Assembly: GCF_022539665.2 (NCBI RefSeq)
Contig: NC_081336.1
Span: 5,996,278-6,060,277, forward strand
Length of the DNA stretch: 64,000 bases
Source of the DNA: Daphnia carinata
Lineage: Eukaryota; Arthropoda; Branchiopoda; Diplostraca; Daphniidae
Direction of reading: 5' to 3'
A program made the position numbers and the translations under genes. Below the pieces are notes generated by a model. The model did no database searches and was not told the origin of the DNA. It saw nothing but the letters and a program-made list of their open reading frames with translations. This document shows positions 25,301-36,494 of this stretch, in pieces; the stretch's first letter is position 1; each line of letters opens with the position of its first letter.

Positions 25301-25822
25301 AAACCATTCACTGCATCATACCAATACAGAATAACTTGGGGACATTTAACCTTCAATTGCTAATGAATTATTTGTTACTGACCTGTCTGAACTTTCGGAA
25401 CTGTCATATCTGTCCGATCGCCTGCGTTTCTTTTCGTCACTGACCAGCACTGTTGCTGTATTGAGAGGATGGCGTTGATCATCAAAATGTTCTTTGATAG
25501 ACACTTCTTTTGTTTCATAGCCGTTTGTCGAAACGATAGCTTCACACGCCCCTGTATTGCTTCTAGCATCTTCGGCCATCTTACTCTTTTTCCTCTTGTC
25601 TGAATCGGCTGTTGTCTTTGTTGTAATGTCCGCTTGGTTGGCTGACAACGGCACGTTACCCGTTGCCACACCATCCGTTATTCGACTGCTTGACGATAGA
25701 TGCGAGCTCCCACAAACCGAAAACTTGAGTGAAGACGAAGTTTGAACTGCAGCATTTTCTCTTCCTTTTGGCTGATATGAAGACGACACAATAGTCACGG
25801 ATTCCAGCGTCGAATCTGCCAT
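22319..25822 (-). CDS. AEBP2: AEBP2/Jing-like PRC2 accessory zinc-finger protein
   Basis: AEBP2 (Jing in Drosophila) is a nuclear cofactor of Polycomb repressive complex 2, the H3K27 methyltransferase. Minus-strand coding exons in order: 25822-25383, 24520-23197, 23124-22974, 22828-22701, 22629-22562, 22472-22319, joining in phase to 754 aa. A long Ser-rich, basic N-terminus is followed by three C2H2 fingers. These begin CQWQHC (residue 484), CQWEGC (543) and CIVDLC (576); the third ends at H594/H598 in the next exon. The spacer GRTSSSRAWLERHVLLHGG and KPFRCIVD are near-diagnostic for the family. After the fingers come the basic KKLKHRRSK and the motif LFDFFDSGVMERLRHQL, matching the AEBP2/Jing C-terminus. 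The end has DVLPDQWV, like human DILPDVWV. The first exon joins as SSDR-SGVASLT. Longer than common mammalian isoforms (about 500 aa), mainly at the N-terminus. Confidence 0.92.
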
Positions 25823-28317
25823 CTTGAATGATGCTGTGAAAATTCTTTACCACGACTACATAAAACCAGTCCCAGTTCGGACTACCTCACTTGACACTTC
25901 ACACACGGTTAGGATGCCCCGAATATCCATGCAAAGGCCACCCCACACTACGAAAATGACCGACTCCACCATGAAGCCATCTAGTGGCCAGATATGAAAT
26001 TTTTACGAGAAAGACAAAACAGGATAACAAAAGCTTAATACCAGATAGGTAAAGCCTGGAGCATAGGAGTTCAAAAGTAAAGATCCCCTTTGGCAACAGC
26101 GGGTCTCTGCCTGAGATGGACGTCAGCGCCGCTATATATAAAGACATGAACTTGATTGTGGGGAGCGCTTGTAGTACGACTGTCTGCATAGTTGATTTAT
26201 TCCTTATGGTAATGTTTGGAAATTTTAACCAGGTGCGGTGACACCTCGACTTTGCAAGCGACTCTAATGCGACGTTGGAGACTGTAGTCAACGATGGTAT
26301 TGGCCTTCGGCCAGCACACTTTTTTTTAGTGTGATGAGATTCTACTTTGTAGTTAAAATTTTATTTATTATTAAATTTTTTTTTGTTTGCTTCGGTGTCT
26401 TACGAGCCACGAAGCCATGCTACAAAAACCATTCCTCTTCTAAATTGGATCTTGGCGCAGTATTAGATAATAATGCTAATACAAATTCTTAGAATTCTCA
26501 CCCTTCCACCGATTTCTATTTCTTGCTGATCGACCGCGCTACCCTGGCTACCTGAAGAACAATAAAAGAAAAGACACAGTATCGTAGCAAAAGACGAAAT
26601 CCACAGCGTTTTCTTCTTTCGTTCTTTTTGAGCCCGAATACACGACATGTAAGCATGCAGAGCCTTTTTCGCCTCCAAATATCAGCCTTGACTGTGGTGG
26701 AACGAGGTGGGTTTTATTACTTGGAACTTGGTTGTAATTTTCTAAACCGGGTCGGGAAACTACTGTCACGGACAATTTATTATTCAGGAACAAACAGATG
26801 AACGATTACTGATAACTGTGATACGGTCAGTTGCTGTTCAGGATGAAGCAGCCAATCCATTGTTCTGCCAGCTCTGACGAAACACGTCTAGTAGATCGGG
26901 GTTAACACACCAAACGCAAGAAAGAACACGGAAGGAATAGTCGCATGTTAGAAATAAACTCTAACTATCTAGCACTTTTCGCAGGTTTCATCTACGTTGG
27001 TCAAGGAGAAAAAGATAGAAAAAGAATTTTCTCGAAAACTAAAGTTCTAGGTAAAATAAGGGTTGGAGTTAATGTCAAGGTCTTCCAAGGAATACATCTG
27101 GACAGCATCTAATCCACTGTCGACCTCACATGGTTAAAAGAAAGATAATGAATCATCTATCTACGATCGCCTTATGACTACGGCACTATTACATTTCAAA
27201 TCTGGGCCACAAAAATATTTGCTCTTTTGCCAGTTCTTGGCGTTACTTGTAAAGACCAAAAACATGGTAATCTTCCATTAGCCTATGTTCTTTTAATTAC
27301 GTACAATTCGTGATTCGTTCTCTTGTGGAAGGCGCGACGATTGGTGCCACTTCTTCATCATTTTTTGGATCAACGGTCTTAACTTCATCTACAGGGGCAC
27401 AATCTTACAAATATTCGGTTTCAGTCGAAGCGATGCCGGCCTGCGGTTCTTCGGATACGTTAACTTGCACGATGGGCGTACCGTTTTTCACATAAGCTTT
27501 CCATCATAGCCATCCCAACAGCAGCTCCCGCTCCAAATGCCACTACACCGATTACTTTGGCTGAAATGATGAAAGCGAACATCTTGGAAAAGTTTAAGAA
27601 GGCTTTGGTTGCTTCTGTAATAAAAGTGGTAAATATGAGTACAGCAACTTTTGCCTTTATGCATTTAGGGAACACTAGTCAGTCCACCAATGTGGATTTT
27701 CGTATTTTGAAATTAATTTATAATCATTTCCAAACAAAATGAAACAGAGAAAAAAAACCATTGATTTGGTATTTTATGAATTAATTACATTATTCAATGG
27801 TTTTACTGTTTTTATTCTTTTTATTATAGGAGCAACATTTAAAAAGTAATAATAAAAACCATGTCTTTGGAAAAAGGATTTAATTTTTGTTTTACTGTAT
27901 TCGTTTCAGTGTTTTATAATGTATTTGTTAGATAATTATTTAATAATTCATTGTGTTTATCAAGTTAACACATTCCAGACTTCTATACTAGCTTTATTGA
28001 AATATTACAGGAAAAATTCTAAATCAAACAGGTTGGTCACTTGTATATTGTTTTTTACCGCCTAGCGTTTGGAAATTGTAAAAGCTAAAAATGAAGGGAA
28101 CCTTTTCGCCATCTATCGCAGCCTATGGCAATTTTTTGTCTTCTATCGTCAGACCTGGGAAACTCTCGTTCCGAACGTATCAGTTCTCCGGTTCTTACGG
28201 AAACTACACTAGGTGAAAGATTTGACGGCCATTTTCCTGTGTCAGCCACGTTGCTTTAGCAGCCCGTGTAAAAGGAAAGCGTTCTGATAGCGTTCTACGT
28301 GTTATGCGAATTTAAAG
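25823..28317. other. Divergent intergenic region between AEBP2/Jing and eIF3a
   Basis: A 2.5 kb region between divergent start codons that should contain both promoters. On the minus strand at 27310-27675 there is a broken open frame with a hydrophobic segment (separate entry). At about 26500-26560 on the minus strand a 50-nt stretch is bounded by good acceptor and donor motifs. It could encode GSQGSAVDQQEIEIGGR, but it cannot be linked to a gene. About 26 nt upstream of the eIF3a ATG the leader reads without remarkable features. Confidence 0.4.
27310..27675 (-). pseudogene. Possible broken small membrane-protein gene
   Basis: The minus strand reads AKVIGVVAFGAGAAVGMAMM, a Gly/Ala-rich hydrophobic segment, in one frame. 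In another frame, starting just after it, comes VKNGTPIVQVNVSEEPQAG. That frame meets a TAA near 27413 and then continues as an acidic stretch (VDEVKTVDPKNDEEVAPIV) until the next stop. The two-frame continuation plus one internal stop suggests a decayed copy. Alternatively it is a small gene with introns: TTTATTACAG upstream and CCCCTGTAG before DEVKTV look like acceptors. No family is recognised with confidence. Confidence 0.3.
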
Positions 28318-31300
28318 ATGTCTCGTTTCTATCAAAGACCTGAAAATGCTCTTAAGCGAGCAAATGGTATGCATTTTCTTTTTGTCGATTTTTTCTGTTT
28401 ATGTTTGGAAAAGTTTGAGAAATCATCTTGTTAACCGGTGTTTGCTAATGTCTTCATTTCCCCGTTTTCAGAATTTATTGAAGTGGGTAAGCCAATTCGG
28501 GCTTTGGATGCCCTTGCGGAAGTTATCAAGAGCAAGAAATACCGCTCTACGACTTATTCCGAGAAAGTTTTGGAACCCATCATGATAAAATATTTGGAGC
28601 TTTGTGTAGATCTGAAGAAAGCCTACATGGCTAAAGAAGGCTTGTTCCAATATCGGAATATGTGTCAATCTGTAAGGACAATTCAAAACATGTCTCAGTA
28701 TAATTTGGCTGTGATAATATTAAGCTGAAATTTTTCTAGGTGAATGTTGCTTCTCTGGAAAATGTAGTCCGATTCTATCTGAATCTAGCAGAAGAAAAAA
28801 CAGAAGCTGCACGCCAAGAATCCCACCAGGCTGTTGTGGATATTGATGATTTAGATAATGTTGCAACTCCAGAAAGTATTTTGCTGAGGTAACTATAAAA
28901 ACATTGTGTGGTTGAAAGGTAATATTAATTCAGCAATCATTTTTTTCCCCTTGTAGCGCTGTCAGTGGAGAAGATGCACAAGATAGATCAGATCGTGTGA
29001 TTTTGACACCTTGGGTCAAGTTTCTGTGGGAATCATACCGCCAGTGTTTGGAACTGCTTCGTACTAATTCAAGAGTTGAAAAGCTTTATCATGATACTGC
29101 ACAGCATGCATTCAAATTCTGTTTAAAGTATGCTAGGAAAACCGAGTTTCGCAAGCTTTGTGAGAATTTAAGATCACATCTTGCCCTAATGGTAGGCTGA
29201 TAATAGGATTTTGTTATTTCTTCAATCATTAGCATCTTATTGTAGGTGAAAGGAACACCATCGGTGACTGCTGTTAATTTGAGTAACCCTGAGACTCAAC
29301 AAATGAATTTGGAGACTAGACTCTTGCAGCTTGACTTTGCTATTCAAATGGAGTTGTGGCAAGAAGCATACAAAGCTATTGAAGATATTCATGGTTTAAT
29401 GATTTTGGCCAAGAAAATGCCACGCCCTCAGCAAATGGCCCAATACTATCAGAAAATTGCTCTCGTTTTCGGGAAATCAGGCAATCATCTTTTCCATGCT
29501 GCCGCGCTCTTCCGTCTTTTCCAGCTTTCACGCGACTTGAAAAAAAACATTACAACTGAGGAGCTTCAGAAACTAGGATCCCGCGTTCTTGTTGCCACCC
29601 TAGCAGTTCCTTTGCCATCTGCTCATCCGGAATTTGATCGTTTTATTGAAACGGAGAAAAGCGCACTGGAAAAAACACAGAAATTAGCGACCCTTCTTCA
29701 TTTAAATCAGCCGCCCACGCGTAATGGATTAATAAAAGATTTGGTTCGTCTTGGTGTAGTAGCTACAGCAATGCCCCAGCTACAACAACTGTACCATTAT
29801 CTGGAGGTTGAATTCGATCCGTTGCATTTGTGTAACAAAGTCAAAACAATTTTATCGTTCATGGCTGAAGTGGAAGAAACGTCATATTTGAGCCAGTATA
29901 TTCATGCATTAGAAGAAATCACTCTGACCAGACTAGTGAAACAAATTGCTCAGCTATATTCATCCATTCGTTTCGAACGTTTGGTACAATTGGCTCCTTT
30001 TGCATCTCCGTTCGATCTGGAACGTATAGTTGTTAATGCTGTTCGACATACGGACATGCAAATAAGGATTGATCATCGCAACAATTGCCTTCACTTTGGT
30101 ACTGAACTATTTGAAGCCCAACGGGAGGATTTACCAGAAGGACCAACTCTTCAGGTAACGAAAACTATAGTTTAGAAATATATTGTTTTTATTTGTTTCA
30201 GTTGCATACCGCCACAAACATGCAAGTGCCTTCTTTTAAATTTCGTTGTTGTACTTTCAGGCGATGCCATCTGAACAGATCCGAACTCACCTTATTTCGA
30301 TGTACTGCGTGCTTAGCAAAGCAACAATTGCTGTAGTTGGTAATGCCCCTACCAAGGAAGAAAGGCAAATGAAGGCTCAGATTGCTGCTCTTTATCACCA
30401 AAATAAAGTATCAAATCTTGCTTCTCTTATTCGTAAGTAGCTTCTTAATTTTTCGTCTTTCCAGGTGAGAGACCATCACCAACTTTTAAGCCGTCAAAAG
30501 ATTATCGAAGACAGAAAGGAATATCTAGAAAAACTAAATACTGAACGAGAGGAAGAAGAAGGTCGACGACAAGAAGAATTGATTAGACAACAGTTGTTGG
30601 CAGAACAACGCCGTCTAGAGGTTGAGAGACAAGAAAGAGAAAGACTTCGTCAAGAAGCTGAACTCCGCCAAGTTCAAGCAAGGCATCTCAAGGAGAAAGT
30701 TGCGCAATTTAGCCAGACTGCGATAGGCCAAAAAGTAATGAAATTGATAATTAGTCATGACATAAAGTGTCACTGACAGCTTCATTGCTTTTATCCAGGT
30801 TATTAAGAAGATGGAAGATGAAGATATATCCAAATTAGACCCAGACGTGATAATGGCACGCCAGCTGGAAGAATTAGAAAAGGAGAGGAAGGAATTACAG
30901 GTAGGACGGTTATTTATATGGTAGTGAATGTTAATTTATTGATGTTCGTATTATAGACCAAGTTAAGGAGTCAGGAAAAAAAAGTTGACTTCTTGGAACG
31001 TGCTAAACGGATTGAAGAAATTCCTCTGCTTGAAAAATACCTGGCTGAGCGCAAGGTTCAAGATAAATTAGCATGGAAACAACAGGAAGAAGAGCGAATT
31101 GCCCAACTTCAAGAAGAACGCAAAGTAGCAATGCTTCACCGCGATCGTCTGATGCGGATGCGAACCGACAAAGAAAAGTTCATTGATAACCTGAAATCAG
31201 CGCGAAAGAATATATTTAAAGAAAAATTAGCAGAATTTGAATCAATGTATGATGCTGTGAGAACCGAACGTCTCAAACAACGCAAAGAACAGAGGAGAGA

Positions 31301-32976
31301 ACAACGTCGGATCCAGTGGGTTAAGGGTACGTATTATATCTATAATGTAGTCATCGCAAGGACACGAAATAATGCCGGGTTTCTTGCAGAAAGGGAAGAA
31401 GCAGAGCAAAGGAAACGTGACGAAGAATTGAAGAGGCAAAGAGAAGAAGCAGAACGCATTGAGCAAGAACGTCGTCAAGCTGAACTTGAAGAACTCCGTA
31501 AACGGCGTGAAGCTGCCGACCAAGTCTTGTTGAAGCAAAGAGAACGCGAACGAGAAATCGAGGAAAAGCAAAAACGACGAGAAGAAGAGGAACGAGAACG
31601 AGACCGCGAAGCCCGTGAAAAAGAGAGAGAGGTAATACCATCTACCAACAAACTGATAATTTCGCTGTTCGTGCGCAGGGAACAATTAATGGTAGAGGGA
31701 TTAACCAACTCCGGTTAAATACTATAACCTAATAGTTTACTATAGTTGAATACTCATGCTCATGGTTTTTATGGGAATTTGTCAACCTTAACAAGTTGAC
31801 GTAACCTTGTGACACTCGGGCGAAAATTGAGAAAAACCGAATTCATGTTGCGTCAATGTACCTGCATTCGACGCACAGTGAACGGACCGAGAACTTTTAC
31901 GATCTATTATCTATTTCAATACCAGCGAAACTCGGTGAAACAGTAATAACCACCGTCGAACCAACGTTCAATCCATAATTTACTCATTTTTGTAACATTC
32001 GTGTAAGCTTATTATTGTTATTTAGTTTGATCGTATTCTTCTCATAGCACGCGAATCCGTCAACGAAAGAGCGTCCTGCCGAATCTAGTTGGCGAAGAGG
32101 CCCTCCCGAAAACGTGGAGAGCCGACAGGCGGAGCCTTACAGACCACCTAAAGAACCTAAATGGCGCAACAATCGAAGCGAGAAATATTCTTCCCGTCCA
32201 GAATCTGACGATATTGAACGCCGCGATGACAGAGATCGCCGTGAAGTGGATGATCGTCGTGAACCAGAGTATCGCCGTGATCGCGATGATCGTCGTGAAC
32301 CAGAGCATCGCCGTGATCGCGATGATCGTCGTGAACCAGAGCAATCCAGCTGGAGGACCGCTAAAGACGTAGAACGTCCTCGCGAGCAACGACCTGAACG
32401 GGGTGGTCGCGATTTTGCTGCTCTACGGGATCCTACAAGAAAGAATATCGAATTGGATCGTCCATCTCAATTTCGCGATGAGGAAAAATTCCGTCGCGAT
32501 GATCGGGAGATTCGCCGTGACGATCGAGACATCCGTCGCGATGATCGCGAGTTTCGTCGTGATGATCGCGAATTTCGCCGTGATGATCGTGAAATCCGTC
32601 GTGATGACCGGGAGATACGTCGTGCAGCTCCACCATCTGCCTCGCGAGATGGTGAGTCGAACTGGCGATCTGCCCGTGGCCCCGTAGAACGTCCTACGGA
32701 ACGAGGAGGGGATAGAGAGCAAATGTGTCGTCAACCACGATCCGATCGTGAGGACGCCGGCGCTCGTCCTGCACGCTCAGGTGCTGATCGCGAGGAGCGC
32801 GAGCGACCCGACTTTCGTTTGGGTGATCGGGAACGAGAAAAGCCCAAGAGTAAGAATTTTGTCGACGACTATTTAACTAATTGTTTTTTTGCAATTAATT
32901 TTTTTTGTTTGTGGTGACAGTTGAACGAAAAGAAATTGACGCCGACGGATTTACTAAAGTGAGCAGCCGACGGTAA
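28318..32976 (+). CDS. eIF3a: Eukaryotic translation initiation factor 3 subunit A
   Basis: eIF3a is the largest core subunit of eIF3, the scaffold that brings mRNA and initiator tRNA complexes to the 40S ribosome. Coding exons: 28318-28366, 28472-28671, 28740-28888, 28957-29191, 29246-30154, 30261-30407, 30465-30734, 30799-30900, 30957-31326, 31390-31631, 32048-32849, 32921-32976, joining in phase to 1176 aa. The N-terminus ([19 protein letters not shown]) and [20 protein letters not shown] are nearly identical to human eIF3a. A helical PCI region follows (roughly 300-500). Then comes SMPSEQIR-like [11 protein letters not shown], and a long charged coiled coil (about 565-890) rich in RREEEERE. 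The C-terminal tail has Arg/Asp repeats corresponding to the DDDRGPRRG repeats of the human protein (1382 aa), but shorter. The donor at 30408 was preferred over one at 30433 because it keeps frame and gives a normal 57-nt intron. Confidence 0.96.
32217..32345 (+). repeat. 33-nt coding tandem repeat in eIF3a
   Basis: About two and a half near-identical 33-nt units encoding DDRREPE(Y/H)RRD-type blocks in exon 11. The units differ by single substitutions and stay in frame. Confidence 0.9.
32490..32625 (+). repeat. 21-nt coding tandem repeat in eIF3a (RRDDREI/F)
   Basis: A run of about six 21-nt units encoding RRDDREI or RRDDREF heptads, with synonymous differences between units. It forms the highly charged eIF3a tail. 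Confidence 0.9.
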
Positions 32977-33219
32977 ACTTCTCGTGAAATTTTGATGTCT
33001 TCCTGAGGAACCTTGAAAACAAGAATACGCAGCAGTTAATCCATTTTTTTATGTTACATTACATTATCCTTTGGAAAATAGAACTAATCGTTAGCTTTGC
33101 CTCGGTTATAGCAACAGACAGCTGGTTATCGAATACATAGGTTTCCTCAGCATCTTTTCCAATCATTCACGATTTGAAATGAGCTGTCCTTGATTTGAGA
33201 CCGAAGACGACGGGCATGG

Positions 33220-33298
33220 ACTGATGTTGATGTAACTAATTTACTTACATTGGTTGAGGTTGCATTGACTTACATGTATTTAATTACCTTACATCAGT
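33220..33298. repeat. Imperfect inverted repeat
   Basis: The left arm starts ACTGATGTTGATGTAACTAA. The right arm ends TTACCTTACATCAGT, which is close to its reverse complement. A roughly 40-nt spacer separates them, and other TGATGTAA/TTACAT copies lie inside and just after it. It could be a degraded small inverted-repeat element. Confidence 0.4.
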
Positions 33299-35193
33299 TG
33301 ACATTGATGTAAATTTCTTCCCTATTGCCGTTCTGCGTATCAACACTTAGTGTTGGATACCACTGCGCTGCAATAGTCCTTTAAGGCACGTACAATTCAC
33401 ACGTCGCCGAACGTAGCACACGCAGTATGTAATAAGATGACACTCCGATCGCGCGAAGTCAGCATTAAGCAAACATAAGTGTAGCGTAGTAAAGCCGTAT
33501 ATCAACACTTGCACAAGTATCGATGTGCCAAATGTATTGGTGCGTGATAGCGCTGCAAAGAAAAAGGAGGGCCACACCATCCGCCTATAGAAAGCCTAGG
33601 GCGTTGCGAACCATGACAGCATCCGATTGAAAGTCTGGTTAACGTAAAACAGTTGATTAAAACTACACAAGATGGAGAACGATGGAGTAAAGATATAAAT
33701 AGCTTTCCTTTATTGTACACTTCATGGTTATGAATTAAGATCTTTCGTTGTTGGTTAACCAAAGGCGTGCCGTTGAAAACGTTGATCTCAATAGAGTTTT
33801 GTTTTTCTATCCAGTATAACAATATAAATCTTTTACATGTGCACTATTGCTAGTTGGTGTGTAACGTGTTTTGCTGTCGCATAGGAAAAGCTGTAAGTAA
33901 AATCTCTGTCTGATTCCAAACGACGTTTATTTTTCTTGAGAAATTATTGCTTAGTAACAAGAGAGAATGGAAATTTTCAGATACATCAGATGGTTCCCGG
34001 CGCTAAGAATGGCGTCACCAGTACGAAAGCAAAACACTGGCGATTGTCATATACCTCTGAAAAACTACCGTCGGCCTCGTGCGTCCTGTCTATACACACA
34101 CTGCGTTTCATTTGGCACAAGCCATGCAGTCTCAGTTTGCCTGTTGGTGGGTTCTGCAACTGCAAAGCATAGTGTAGAAAAGAACAATTGGCAAACGTAG
34201 CCAATTTTATTGGTGCTGTATCGGAATACCCTGTGAAATAAACATAAGCCAGGTAACAATTTTTAGTCCAATTATGGAAGTTATGAACAGGATTGATTCT
34301 AGGGAAAACTAAAGTAAGTAGATAGTTAAGCAGCTGCTTCTGTATCAGCCTTTTCCGTGACGTCACCTACGCAATAGGAAACGTTAAGTACTAAAGGGAA
34401 AGTTTGAGAACTGACATGAGTTAGCGCATCCTGTTTCTTTACGTGTCGACTCATCTAGTGGTTTTTTTTTGGGATTTTTCTCGTAAATAAAAGATGCGCG
34501 AAGAAAGCAGAGTTTTCCAGCTTGCGGACGCTATCGACTGATAGGAAAAAGGAAACTCTAAAACTGAAGCAAGAATAAAATTCGAAATCGAAATCTTGTG
34601 AAACCAACCGCTTAGGTGCTATACATTTGAATAAAAGCATTTCCGTTTCAAACGAAAGCTATTCATGCTCTAATTGGCATAAGAGAAATAACAAACTGAA
34701 CAATAGAAAGAACTGCATATGTTTTAGAAATACATAATCCAAAACCCTGCACTTAAAAATATATTCGCTATTGTAAAGAAGGACACGACGTTGTCTTGTT
34801 GCCTCCAATACGGAGAAATAAAACTAGATACGGCGCTGCTACTCACAATGTCGCGTATAGGTAAGCACCAGACAATACGTGTTTAATAGAATAATCGTGT
34901 ATTGAAACACCACAAGTAGTTAGCCGAATGAACAGATCAGAAGGCCAAAAGCCTACAATTGCTTATCAATTACTTGGGCATACACTACTAAAGGGCAACT
35001 AAGACAAGTAGCGAATATTGCTAAGAAGGGGACTTAAGCTTCAGCTGGCGAGGATGAGGTAGCAGCTTGAAAGAGTGCTGAAGGTCTACACAAGATAGTT
35101 CTCTCAGGGCTCAACTAACTACGGCAAGTTGTCGATTGCTTTTTATATGTTAGCCATCGACCGTGAGAGCCATACGGGACAGTGTTAAAGGAT

Positions 35194-35335
35194 AGGCGGC
35201 GATATCGGGCGGTATCGGGCGACTTTGGGCGCAATGGAGAGGTATAGGCGGGCAAATTCGGGCGGTATCGAACGAATTTGGACGATAGCTAAAAATCGGC
35301 CGGACGGTTTTAGGCAATTTCGGGCAATCCCAGAC
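35194..35335. repeat. Degenerate GGC/TCGGGCGG-rich repeat
   Basis: Copies of a loose motif such as TATCGGGCGG, TTTGGGCGC, TTCGGGCGG and TTTCGGGCA recur about every 10-20 nt. They form a G-rich patch in AT-rich surroundings. It is open on the minus strand (62 codons) but reads as a compositional by-product. Confidence 0.5.
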
Positions 35336-36494
35336 CAACCAAAATAAATCTATTTTTAGCCAACATGCCGAGACATGTCTTCGTTATTTATTATAGGGAT
35401 ATTCCTATTCCCTATTCTTAAGGGAGTTTTAAAACTAGGTTAGTAAATGAAGGCTTTCAATAACAAGGGCTACAGGTATAAAATTCTAGTCTATTTGAGA
35501 AAGAAAGTAAGAAGGGGCTTCGCTAGATGATTCGTTACACTATACTAACCAGTCGTCATTTGAACGAGAAAACTAGGTTTCTTTCAACATCTGTGTATGG
35601 AGCATGGAATAAAAAAAATAAAAAATTCAATTATTTATTTTTCGAGAGCCATAGGGCATGAAGTTTGCTCATCCATCGTGCCACAAAACGCTAATCTGCG
35701 AAATTTCCTTGTGATTATGTTTTAGATCCAAAATATAACAGATAACATTTTTTGTTTCACAAACGTACTTTATGTCTTGGCTTTGTTTGACTAGCGATTG
35801 GCTTATTATCTTTCCCTTGTATCAATCAACATTGTTTTATCGGTACCGATAAGGTTTAATCTTTGCACAAGTAACACTAACTAATGATAAAGAACACATA
35901 GCAGCAGTCACCTGTACAACTGCTTGGATTTGGGTCGCACAAATCCTAACTCTATCGCCATACTTCGTGACTTCTGCAATATTACTACATATCAGGTTTT
36001 TTCGCTTGAACCGTGATTTATCTCTTAACGTCATGTTTCTTTAGTGATACGAGTATTAGGAAAGCTTTTTTGTTCTCCGTGAGACTTGAAATAATATTTT
36101 CGTACGTGCAAAACCTAAGCAGCATATACCATCTTTGATTGTTCTTACGAACACGAGCGTTGGCTATTCCCTGGTGCAAATCGGTATGAAATTGTAACTG
36201 TAAAGAGAATTTTTTTGAGAATCCACAAAGCCAAAGCCAAAGACATGATAGATTTTGTACGAAACAAAACTTCGCAGAGCGGCGCAGTGCAGTATATTTC
36301 TTATTCATTCCATGAGAGACCCGAGAATACTCAAATATAATGTGTTATCAATTTCAAAAAATAATAATCTAGACGCTCATCATTGTAGGGAACATCGTTT
36401 ATAAGTCACCCCGTAAATATTTTTAGTTAATAAGTAAAGTGACCAATCATTCTATTTATTTTTAATTAAAACTACGTTCAATTTAATTAGGAAA

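Larger units (their letters stand above)
32977..36494. other. Intergenic region between eIF3a and PLD
   Basis: A 3.5 kb region without a supported gene. It includes the eIF3a 3' region, an imperfect inverted repeat at 33220-33298, and a degenerate GGC-rich repeat at 35194-35335. Short open frames here (for example 33502-33822 minus and 33986-34366 minus) show no recognisable domains. Confidence 0.6.

Noticed and set aside
30465-30470. eIF3a splice from 30437 to 30470 (giving RKDHHQ)
   Set aside because: It matches human RKEHQ slightly better, but needs a 33-nt intron with non-consensus ends. The 57-nt intron 30408-30464 keeps frame with usable sites.
31242-31685. 147-codon minus-strand open frame opposite eIF3a
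   Set aside because: It is antisense to the Glu/Arg-rich coiled coil. GAA/GAG codons read backwards as TTC/CTC give a Phe/Leu/Ser-rich pseudo-protein.
32060-32734. Antisense open frames opposite the eIF3a Arg/Asp repeats, including a repetitive HHDGFHD-like product
   Set aside because: Mirror translations of the in-frame minisatellites; the plus strand is clearly eIF3a.
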